From a bacterium (GTDB lineage Bacteria > SM23-31 > JAUVVT01), in contig JAUWXV010000257.1 in assembly GCA_030616165.1 (NCBI GenBank), forward strand, positions 1 to 5,211: a stretch of 5,211 nucleotides of DNA, read 5' to 3'. This document shows, in pieces, positions 1-4,877 of this stretch. Under the pieces are notes generated by a model that saw nothing but the letters and a program-made list of their open reading frames with translations, did not search any database and had not been told where the DNA came from. The position numbers were made by a program, and so were the translations under genes. The first letter of the stretch is position 1. Each line of letters opens with the position of its first letter.

Positions 1-60
1 AACTTGCTGCAGGAATATCCTAATTTTAAGCGGAAACGGGGTAAATTTGAAGGAATTTAA
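1..60 (+). CDS. 3' end of an unidentified gene (partial)
   Basis: An open frame enters from the left edge and ends at TAA 58-60. It encodes 19 residues ending in KRKRGKFEGI. The stretch is basic, and its composition is closer to that of the integrase gene than to the AT-rich spacer that follows. This suggests the true C-terminus of a gene lying within the same putative integrative element, upstream of the excisionase-like gene. Nineteen codons are too few to name a family, and an open run this short can occur by chance, so the call is tentative. Confidence 0.3.
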   Translation, partial: NLLQEYPNFKRKRGKFEGI

Positions 61-75
61 TAAAAGTGAATAAGA

Positions 76-81
76 TATAAT
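76..81 (+). promoter_or_regulatory. candidate -10 box for the excisionase-like gene
   Basis: TATAAT at 76-81 is a perfect sigma-70 -10 hexamer, 33 bases before the ATG at 115. No good -35 lies 16-18 bases upstream: TTGAAG at 47-52 is 23 bases away, and the sequence 17 bases upstream is GAATTT. In such AT-rich DNA the hexamer could be fortuitous. Confidence 0.25.
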
Positions 82-114
82 ATATTTAATTTATAGAAAA
101 TAAAAGTAGATGAT

Positions 115-396
115 ATGGAAACAAATAAATTAAAAGAAAAACGAGCATTGACACTTACAGAAGCTGCTGAATATGCCTGTGTCAGCAGGGGAACGGTGCA
201 AAACTGGATTTCTCAAAGGCTTTTACCTTTTGAAGAATTTCCAGGTCGTGGTGATGATTTTAAAAGACTTATACGTATAAGACTGGAAGACCTTAAGGCT
301 TTTCTTGATTCTCATTATCATAAACCGAACCAAATCAACAAGGTTAAGAAAGACGACAACTTAATACTATTACCACAGAATAATTCAAAAAACTAA
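115..396 (+). CDS. small MerR-like HTH protein, excisionase-type
   Basis: The 93-residue protein consists mostly of one helix-turn-helix domain of the excisionase / HTH_17 type. Residues 12-38 read LTLTEAAEY...VSRGTVQNWI...LLP, the usual form in which the second helix (about 24-32) contacts DNA. Residues 51-67 (RLIRIRLEDLKAFLDSH) supply the beta-wing and closing helix. The last 25 residues are polar and probably disordered. Proteins of this type act as recombination directionality factors or as small repressors, and the position just upstream of an integrase gene on the same strand favours the first role. This role is inferred from position and fold. The ATG at 115 gives the full domain; no clear Shine-Dalgarno precedes it, so translation may be weak. 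A 75-base gap carrying a separate promoter divides it from the integrase gene. Confidence 0.8.
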   Translation: METNKLKEKRALTLTEAAEYACVSRGTVQNWISQRLLPFEEFPGRGDDFKRLIRIRLEDLKAFLDSHYHKPNQINKVKKDDNLILLPQNNSKN

Positions 397-404
397 AAGG
401 ATAC

Positions 405-433
405 TTGACAGAATGATTTTTTCATTGTATATT
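405..433 (+). promoter_or_regulatory. strong sigma-70 promoter for the integrase
   Basis: TTGACA (405-410), a 17-base spacer, and TATATT (428-433) make a near-consensus promoter in the gap between the excisionase-like gene and the integrase. The expected start is near 440, leaving a leader of only about 30 bases. The spacer holds an imperfect dyad: AATGA at 412-416 and TCATT at 422-426, separated by five T. It could bind a repressor or be chance. The integrase can therefore be expressed independently of the upstream gene. Confidence 0.7.
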
Positions 434-435
434 TT

Positions 436-443
436 CCGTACGG
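436..443. promoter_or_regulatory. CCGTACGG palindrome at the integrase transcription start
   Basis: A perfect 8-bp GC-rich palindrome sits directly after the -10 box, where transcription is expected to begin. Its position would suit an operator for the adjacent HTH protein or for another repressor. No second copy was found, so this is a candidate only. Confidence 0.25.
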
Positions 444-445
444 CA

Positions 446-476
446 GCCATACGCATAGAAAGGAGTGCGTAATGGC
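446..476 (+). promoter_or_regulatory. hairpin enclosing the integrase RBS and start codon
   Basis: GCCAT (446-450) pairs with ATGGC (472-476), and ACGCA (451-455) pairs with TGCGT (466-470). This gives ten base pairs with one bulged A at 471. The ten-base loop (456-465) contains the Shine-Dalgarno AGGAG (461-465), and the start codon ATG (472-474) is within the 3' arm. The pairing is read directly from the sequence. The likely effect, limiting ribosome access and so keeping integrase low, is inference. The Shine-Dalgarno is well spaced, six bases before the ATG, which supports this start. Confidence 0.45.
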
Positions 477-1587
477 AAAAATAAAAACCGTGCGGATAGT
501 TAAAACCTGCTATGAAACTTATGCTCTACACTATATAAACCCCGATGGTCGAAGGAGGCGGCTGTCGGTAGGTTCAGATTATCAACTTGCACAGCGTCAA
601 GCAGTAAGATTTTCAGATTGGCTTATTGAAGGAAAAGACCCTGAACAAGAGCTTGAAAAAGCTAATCAAGTGGAGAAAGTAAAAAACATTAGTGTTCGAG
701 AATTCTATCCTATTTTTATGGAACGTCATGGTTCACTTCAGAGTAAAAATATGCAGGAAAGTTATTTCTACAGCTTTAAAAATATCTGTCGGTGTCCTGA
801 TATTGCAAATTCATCTATTAACCTAATTTCTAAACGGATGGTTTTAGATTATATGCAATTGAGAATGAAACAGGATGGCGTAACAGCTGCAACTGTCAAC
901 CGTGAAGCTGTGTTTGTGAAAGGCATGTTATCACATGCTGTTGAGTTGGATATTCTCGAACACAATCCGTTAAGCGGTTTAAAATTATTTCGAGAAGCAG
1001 AAAAACGTGAAGTACATCTTACCACTGAACAAGCAGGTACGCTTATTAATAAACTTCAAGAACCGATTTCAAGTATTGTTGAACTTGCGATATATACGGG
1101 ATTCCGCAAGGAAAATATTCTTGATTTGCGAATTGAGTCTATACGTATTCATGACCTTACGCCAACTGGTGAAGTTGAGCTCATTGTCAAAGGTGGAAAA
1201 CAAGAAGTGTTTCCTTTGAGCCCCGCTGCTGTGGAAGTCATTAAAAGAAACATAGGAGATAGAAAAGAAGGTCATTTATTTATTAATCCCAAAACAGGAA
1301 AGAAGTTTTATTCCATACATAAGGGTTTTAACAAGGCAGTACGAGAACTTGGCTTAACTGTTAATGGCACAAAATTTAGATTTCATGATCTCCGTCACGT
1401 CTTTGCGACTTGGCTTCATCAAGCAGGAGTGAGTCTTGATATAGTAAGACCACTTCTTGGACACAGAGACAGGAAAACAACAGACAGATATACTACATAT
1501 GACAGACTTTCAAGTAGAAAGGTTCTTGAATTTATACCAATCATTAGAAGGAAAAATGAACATGAAAAAATGGCTAAGATTGTATAA
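472..1587 (+). CDS. int: tyrosine-family site-specific integrase
   Basis: This 371-residue protein should catalyse integration and excision of the element by cutting and rejoining DNA through a phosphotyrosine link. Residues 1-60 resemble the beta-strand arm-DNA-binding domain of phage and ICE integrases (basic GRRRRLSVG at 26-34). Residues 72-172 form the helical core-binding domain. Residues 180-355 form the catalytic domain. All active-site positions are visible: R212 in TGFRKENILDLR, a beta-hairpin lysine (K243, or K240) in VKGGKQ, H305 and R308 in HDLRH, H331 in LLGHRD, and the nucleophile Y340 in TDRYTTYD. Length and order are normal and the gene looks intact. It has its own promoter, and AGGAG lies six bases before the ATG. 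The last codons and stop lie in a stem-loop. The nearby tRNA-Ala gene on the other strand is the likely integration target. Confidence 0.95.
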   Translation: MAKIKTVRIVKTCYETYALHYINPDGRRRRLSVGSDYQLAQRQAVRFSDWLIEGKDPEQELEKANQVEKVKNISVREFYPIFMERHGSLQSKNMQESYFYSFKNICRCPDIANSSINLISKRMVLDYMQLRMKQDGVTAATVNREAVFVKGMLSHAVELDILEHNPLSGLKLFREAEKREVHLTTEQAGTLINKLQEPISSIVELAIYTGFRKENILDLRIESIRIHDLTPTGEVELIVKGGKQEVFPLSPAAVEVIKRNIGDRKEGHLFINPKTGKKFYSIHKGFNKAVRELGLTVNGTKFRFHDLRHVFATWLHQAGVSLDIVRPLLGHRDRKTTDRYTTYDRLSSRKVLEFIPIIRRKNEHEKMAKIV

Positions 1588-1602
1588 GAATCATAGCCAT
1601 TT
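1568..1602 (-). terminator. stem-loop over the integrase stop codon, terminator-like on the minus strand
   Basis: Bases 1568-1581 pair with 1589-1602: fourteen positions with one A/A mismatch (1577/1593), around a seven-base loop that contains most of the integrase stop region. Read on the minus strand the stem runs into six T (complement of 1565-1570), the form of a Rho-independent terminator. On the plus strand only three T follow before AATAAAAA, so it would be weak there. It would stop transcription coming from the tRNA-Ala gene before it runs antisense through the integrase. It may also help end the integrase message. Confidence 0.5.
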
Positions 1603-1611
1603 AATAAAAAG

Positions 1612-1660
1612 TGGCAAGAATTGGCAAGGTTATTAAAAGGAGCACATGTCTTTCTTGCCA
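1612..1660. repeat. TGGCAAG repeats between integrase and tRNA
   Basis: TGGCAAGAA is at 1612-1620. TGGCAAG recurs exactly ten bases later (1622-1628), and the perfect reverse complement TTCTTGCCA is at 1652-1660. Two direct copies one helical turn apart, plus one inverted copy, next to the presumed crossover site match what is known of integrase arm-type sites. Alternatively, on the minus strand the nine-base inverted pair with a 31-base loop is followed by C and five T, so it could be a loose terminator for the tRNA. The sequence does not decide between these. Confidence 0.45.
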
Positions 1661-1690
1661 TTAATCCTCATAATCCCTTGTTTTTATTAG

Positions 1691-1735
1691 TGGAGCTGAT
1701 CGGGATCGAACCGACGACCTCTTGTCTGCCAGACA
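1691..1735. other. probable attachment site in the 3' half of tRNA-Ala
   Basis: Elements with this kind of integrase usually recombine within the 3' half of a tRNA gene and restore it with an identical segment. The integrase ends about 100 bases from the tRNA 3' end and the tRNA is intact, so this segment is the expected right-hand attachment core. The extent given, anticodon arm to 3' end, is a guess. No second copy is in the window; it should lie to the left. Confidence 0.45.
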
Positions 1736-1763
1736 AGCGCTCTCCCATCTGAGCTACAGCCCC
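1691..1763 (-). tRNA. tRNA-Ala (anticodon GGC)
   Basis: The minus strand folds into a complete 73-base cloverleaf. The acceptor stem GGGGCTG pairs with CAGCTCC, with the G3-T70 pair that marks alanine tRNAs. The D arm is GCTC/GAGC. The anticodon stem CTTGT/ACAAG encloses CTGGCAG, with GGC as anticodon (bases 1728-1730). The T arm GTCGG/CCGAT encloses TTCGATC. The discriminator base is A, and CCA is not encoded. It reads GCC and GCU codons. The gene faces the integrase tail to tail and appears functional, so any insertion here has preserved it. Confidence 0.96.
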
Positions 1764-1791
1764 ATATATCTATTAATTTCTCTCTTTTTTA

Positions 1792-1821
1792 ATGCTAATT
1801 TATTTTTATATTGAAAATCAA
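1792..1821 (-). promoter_or_regulatory. possible promoter of tRNA-Ala
   Basis: On the minus strand TTGATT (complement of 1816-1821) and TAGCAT (complement of 1792-1797) are 18 bases apart, which would give a leader of about 20 bases before the tRNA. The match is partial. It shares its -35 area with the opposite-strand promoter candidate. Confidence 0.3.
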
Positions 1822-1839
1822 TTATTTTTTTTATAAAAT
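1811..1839 (+). promoter_or_regulatory. candidate promoter for the GalU-like gene
   Basis: TTGAAA (1811-1816), a 17-base spacer and TAAAAT (1834-1839) fit a sigma-70 promoter, with TATAAT at 1851-1856 as an alternative -10. The leader would be about 150 bases, very AT-rich, with no obvious riboswitch fold. AT richness raises the chance of false matches. Confidence 0.35.
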
Positions 1840-1986
1840 ATAATAATCAGTATAATTTATGTATAAATATAAAATATTACATCAAAAAGTCAATAATAAA
1901 CTATCAATTAATCAGCAAATATATTAATAAGATTAATACTTAATCAAGATTATTAGAGTAACTCTCTATATTTTGGAAAAATTTGC

Positions 1987-1990
1987 GGAG
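1987..1990 (+). promoter_or_regulatory. ribosome-binding site of the GalU-like gene
   Basis: GGAG lies eight bases before the ATG at 1999 and supports that start, which also places the nucleotide-binding GGLGTR motif at the usual distance from the N-terminus. Confidence 0.65.
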
Positions 1991-1998
1991 AAATTAGA

Positions 1999-2820
1999 AT
2001 GAAAGTCAAAAAAGCCATTATCCCTGCGGGCGGTCTCGGTACAAGAATGCTCCCTATCACAAAGTCTGTTCCGAAAGAACTCCTTCCAATTAATATGAAA
2101 CCGATGATTCAATATGCTCTGGAAGAGGGAGTTAAAGCAGGTATAAAAGAAATTCTAATCATTATCAGAAAAGATAAAGACTTAATAAGAAACTATCTTA
2201 CAGGGAAGGTTGATGAAAAACTTTTGAATAGAAAAGAGATAAAATATTTAGAAAAGTTAACCAGGGAATGCAAAATCGATTTTGCATATCAAAAATATGC
2301 AAAAGGGCTTATGGATGCCATTTCACTTGGAGAAGATTTTGTTAATAATGAACCTTTTGCTGTGCTTCTTCCGGATAATATTATGGTATCCCGAATTCCA
2401 TGCATTAAGCAACTCATAGATTTGTTCAGTGAAAGAGATAAATATTCATACATTATACTTAAAAAATTTGTAGGGGGGATAGAACCTGGCGAAGTAGATA
2501 TAGGTGGAGTTGAATACGAATTAATATCAAAAAATATTTATAAAATTACACATATAAAAAATAAAAAAAAGCGTAAAGTCAAACTTAAAAATGGTGAAAT
2601 CGGTATAAAGAACTTCGGCAGATACGTATTCAAGGAAGATGTTTTTGATTATATAAAAAAATTTAGAACAGAATATAGGGGAGAATATGATGATACTCCA
2701 ATTCTTAATGAATTAGCCTCTGAAGGAAGATTGAGAGGAAAATTATATAATGGATTAATATTTGATACCGGCAATACTGCAGGATATAACAAAGCTTCTC
2801 TTTATTTTATGAATAAATAA
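1999..2820 (+). CDS. GalU-like sugar-1-phosphate nucleotidyltransferase, divergent
   Basis: This 273-residue cytoplasmic enzyme belongs to the family that joins UTP, or another NTP, with glucose-1-phosphate to give UDP-glucose for cell-surface glycans. Residues 5-45 carry the signature AIIPAGGLGTRMLPITKS followed by VPKELLPINMKPMIQYALEE, with G11-R16 and K26 at the nucleotide site. AVLLPDN (121-127) supplies the presumed metal-binding D126, and FDTGNTAGY (255-263) the second, D256. GRYVF (207-211) is also typical. It is slightly shorter than usual GalU (about 290-300). Parts of the substrate half are unusual: the family's EKP lysine motif reads IKN (186-188) within a lysine-rich run, the usual QLTDA region reads YDDTPIL (230-236), and the QPEPLGLGHA-like segment reads QKYAKGLMDA (98-107). 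UDP-glucose synthesis is the best guess, but substrate could differ. It stands alone on its strand, so no pathway context is available. Confidence 0.85.
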   Translation: MKVKKAIIPAGGLGTRMLPITKSVPKELLPINMKPMIQYALEEGVKAGIKEILIIIRKDKDLIRNYLTGKVDEKLLNRKEIKYLEKLTRECKIDFAYQKYAKGLMDAISLGEDFVNNEPFAVLLPDNIMVSRIPCIKQLIDLFSERDKYSYIILKKFVGGIEPGEVDIGGVEYELISKNIYKITHIKNKKKRKVKLKNGEIGIKNFGRYVFKEDVFDYIKKFRTEYRGEYDDTPILNELASEGRLRGKLYNGLIFDTGNTAGYNKASLYFMNK

Positions 2821-2853
2821 TTAATATTTGACTCTTTTTATTCCACTTTTTTT
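2811..2853 (+). terminator. weak terminator after the GalU-like gene
   Basis: GAATAAA (2811-2817, overlapping the last codons) can pair with TTTATTC (2837-2843), and seven T follow at 2847-2853. The stem is nearly all A-T with a 19-base loop, so it is a poor hairpin. The T run is its strongest point. Confidence 0.25.
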
Positions 2854-2926
2854 AACTTATTAATCTTCTTTTACATAGTATATTACAACAGTTTTCATAT
2901 CATTTTTGATAGAATAATTGTTATTT

Positions 2927-2942
2927 AATAAATATATTTATT
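2927..2942. repeat. 16-bp AT palindrome in the convergent gap
   Basis: AATAAATATATTTATT is perfectly self-complementary. It lies between two convergent genes and could contribute to transcript ending on either strand. No T run follows, and in AT-only sequence such palindromes are easy to get by chance. Confidence 0.25.
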
Positions 2943-2970
2943 TGAATTGTTGATTATTACAGAACATATT

Positions 2971-3004
2971 TACATCTATTCTTGAAAGATAATAAATGTA
3001 TTTT
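2971..3004 (+). terminator. possible weak stem-loop terminator in the convergent gap
   Basis: TACATCTATT (2971-2980) pairs with AATAAATGTA (2991-3000) at nine of ten positions around a ten-base loop, and TTTT follows at 3001-3004. It lies 150 bases past the GalU-like stop and 32 bases past the esterase stop on the other strand. Otherwise bases 2821-3035 hold no gene. Confidence 0.25.
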
Positions 3005-3035
3005 AAATCTCAAATCTTCTCTGTTTGATATATCG

Positions 3036-4019
3036 TTATTTTTTATGACCTAACACACTCTTAAACCATTCTATCTCCATAGTATTGATTTCCTCTCTAT
3101 TAGGGGAGATAGCAGCATCAGGCTGACTTGGCTTATAGCCGTGGTCTCCATTTTTTACATACACTAACTTGGTTTCAACCCGAGCCTGTTTCAGTGCATT
3201 GTATAACAATTCTGATTGGCTGATAATTACCGACTCATCATTTTCTCCATGGATAATGAGTGTTGGTGGGTCATTTTTATCGATATAGGTTATTGGATTT
3301 GCTTTTTTCACAAGGTCGGGGAGTTCTGTAATAGGACTTCCCAGCCATTGAGACTCCGGCGAATCTGGCGAATCGTGGTCTATTCGACCCGGCTGGTCAT
3401 TCATCCGTAGAAAGTTTGTTGGACCAAAATGATCAACTACCGCCTGAACATAACTTGAATAATCAAGATAATCACCTGTTCCTTCCAGATAGATGTCTCC
3501 TCCTGATGTGCCAAGAAGTGCTGAAAGATGACCTCCTGCGGATGAACCGGTAACACCGATTCGGTTGGATTCGATGTTATACTTCTCAGCATGCGCACGC
3601 ACCCATCGAATGGCGGTTTTGCAGTCGTGTACTCCGGCAGGAAATATAGCAACGCCGCTTAAGCGGTAATTGATTGAAATACCGACGAAACCTTGCTCTG
3701 CAAATGCCTTTGCCCTATTCGAATTTTTACTTCCACCGCGCCACCCTCCCCCATGTATGTGCACAATCGCTGGTACAGGAGTTTGTAAATCTTTCCTGTA
3801 TGCAATATCCAAAGTCAACTGGTAGCCATCGACTGTACTATATACAACATCCCGTTCAATTACGATATTCTCCAGACTTTGTTTTTGTGGTTCTATCCCC
3901 TCTCCTGCGCTATTATCCGCACAATCTACAATTAAAAGCATCAGGGGTACAAACAGAATTATGAGTATCCAAAATCGTAATTTTTTGAATTTGTGGAAAA
4001 TTATTAAACGATTTTTCAT
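3036..4019 (-). CDS. membrane-anchored or exported alpha/beta-hydrolase esterase
   Basis: From the ATG at 4019 this is a 327-residue serine hydrolase of the hormone-sensitive-lipase / BD-FAE-like carboxylesterase group, which cleaves ester bonds such as acetyl or feruloyl groups. Residues 1-33 are basic and then strongly hydrophobic ([18 protein letters not shown]), a signal peptide or membrane anchor; C33 resembles a lipoprotein cysteine, but D32 before it does not fit the lipobox. The oxyanion motif HGGGW is at 89-93. The nucleophile S160 is in GSSAGG, the acid D261 in HGEND, and H293 in GDHGY, so the triad is complete. The segment [11 protein letters not shown] is typical of the group. The frame continues upstream to a TTG at 4133, but that would overlap the regulator's end and add a second hydrophobic stretch. 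No ribosome-binding site precedes 4019. It lies 107 bases after the regulator on the same strand, so cotranscription is possible. Its G+C content is well above the neighbours'. Substrate is unknown. Confidence 0.87.
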   Translation of the reverse strand: MKNRLIIFHKFKKLRFWILIILFVPLMLLIVDCADNSAGEGIEPQKQSLENIVIERDVVYSTVDGYQLTLDIAYRKDLQTPVPAIVHIHGGGWRGGSKNSNRAKAFAEQGFVGISINYRLSGVAIFPAGVHDCKTAIRWVRAHAEKYNIESNRIGVTGSSAGGHLSALLGTSGGDIYLEGTGDYLDYSSYVQAVVDHFGPTNFLRMNDQPGRIDHDSPDSPESQWLGSPITELPDLVKKANPITYIDKNDPPTLIIHGENDESVIISQSELLYNALKQARVETKLVYVKNGDHGYKPSQPDAAISPNREEINTMEIEWFKSVLGHKK

Positions 4020-4126
4020 TCTCTGGAAAATGACGAATAATGTTTTTAAAGAAGGGGAAGAATGTAAAAGTCCAAAAATAATGAAAATGATGTTTGAACA
4101 GAAAGAACGCAAAAAAGAATGGAACT

Positions 4127-4807
4127 TTAACAATACATCTTTTTAAACTCAGAATAATTGTTGATTATTATTTTATTCTCTTCTTTTTTAATATATCCGC
4201 TTTTTACGAGATTATTAATCGCTCTTGAAACTGAAGATTCAGAGGTTCCAGCCATATTTGCCATATCTTGAAGTGAAGGGAGCTTTTCAATTTCGGCTGT
4301 AGATTTTTCCTTTACCTCCCCGAATTCTGCTAAACTCAAAAGTGTTGAAGCAACCCGACCAATAGTATTCATTAGTGATAACCTTTTAATCTGGGCATCT
4401 GATCCACGAATCCTTGAGCATAAAACTTTTATCAGATTATGGGGAATTTTTGAAAATTTGTTAAGTAAATTTAAAAAATCTTTCCCATTTAATGTCAATA
4501 CTTCAGTGTCAGTTATAGAGACAACGTTTGCAGACCGGGACAATCCATCAAGTATAGACATTTCACCGAAAAAGTTTCCAGTGCCCAATATTGTAAGGAT
4601 CACCTCTTTGCCATCTTCACTTACACGCGAAACTTTTACTTTACCTTTATTTATAATATAAAACAAGTCGCTTACCTCATCTGCTTCGGCAACAATCATA
4701 TTATTTTCATAATATCTTTTTGAAGAAGTCAATCTCAATATATCTTTAAGTTCTTTTTCACTTAAACCGGAAAACAAAGGTATATTTTTTAAAAGTGCTA
4801 AACTCAT
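4127..4807 (-). CDS. Crp/Fnr-family transcriptional regulator
   Basis: This 226-residue cytoplasmic protein has the standard layout: a cyclic-nucleotide-binding beta-barrel (about 8-115), a dimerisation helix (about 116-150) and a winged HTH (about 165-220). The phosphate-binding cassette [16 protein letters not shown] (80-95) keeps the G81-E82 and R91-S92 that bind cyclic nucleotide phosphate and ribose in E. coli Crp. By my alignment the Crp T127/S128 adenine contacts are S136/D137 here, so the ligand is uncertain. The HTH reads [20 protein letters not shown] (178-197); the positions of Crp R180 and E181 are E190 and S191, while the last arginine (R195) is kept, so the DNA target probably differs from TGTGA. 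There is no Fnr-type cysteine cluster. An upstream TTG at 4831 is in frame, but the ATG at 4807 has GGAGGA eight bases before it and is the better start. The esterase follows on the same strand. Confidence 0.92.
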   Translation of the reverse strand: MSLALLKNIPLFSGLSEKELKDILRLTSSKRYYENNMIVAEADEVSDLFYIINKGKVKVSRVSEDGKEVILTILGTGNFFGEMSILDGLSRSANVVSITDTEVLTLNGKDFLNLLNKFSKIPHNLIKVLCSRIRGSDAQIKRLSLMNTIGRVASTLLSLAEFGEVKEKSTAEIEKLPSLQDMANMAGTSESSVSRAINNLVKSGYIKKEENKIIINNYSEFKKMYC

Positions 4808-4815
4808 ATTTTTTA

Positions 4816-4821
4816 TCCTCC
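4816..4821 (-). promoter_or_regulatory. ribosome-binding site of the Crp/Fnr regulator
   Basis: GGAGGA on the minus strand, eight bases before the ATG at 4807. It decides the start in favour of [10 protein letters not shown] over the in-frame TTG 24 bases upstream, which would place this site inside the gene. Confidence 0.85.
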
Positions 4822-4841
4822 GCTTATTCAAAAAAGGTCTG

Positions 4842-4859
4842 TTATTTAATTTTAAATAA
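4842..4859. promoter_or_regulatory. 18-bp palindrome over the regulator's -10 box
   Basis: TTATTTAA (4842-4849) and TTAAATAA (4852-4859) form a perfect inverted repeat with a two-base centre. It covers the -10 hexamer and the expected transcription start of the regulator gene. Dimeric Crp/Fnr proteins bind such symmetric sites, so autoregulation is possible. The sequence is all A/T, which lowers the weight of the symmetry. Confidence 0.3.
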
Positions 4860-4877
4860 TATCAAATCTAATGTCAA
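4849..4877 (-). promoter_or_regulatory. strong sigma-70 promoter of the regulator
   Basis: On the minus strand TTGACA (complement of 4872-4877), a 17-base spacer and TAAAAT (complement of 4849-4854) make a near-consensus promoter. Runs of A and T at 4879-4892 just upstream of the -35 could act as an UP element. The leader to the ATG would be about 35 bases and contains the ribosome-binding site. Confidence 0.7.

Noticed and set aside
3674-3964. 96-codon frame antisense to the esterase
   Set aside because: It overlaps a well-supported hydrolase with complete catalytic motifs, shows no domain, and is a by-product of the GC-richer coding strand.
4020-4133. Longer esterase start at TTG 4133
   Set aside because: It would overlap the regulator's last codons and add a second hydrophobic segment before a complete signal-like sequence. 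The ATG at 4019 is more plausible, though it has no ribosome-binding site.
4808-4831. Longer regulator start at TTG 4831
   Set aside because: The strong GGAGGA site at 4816-4821 would fall inside the gene. It is correctly spaced for the ATG at 4807, where the usual Crp/Fnr N-terminus begins.
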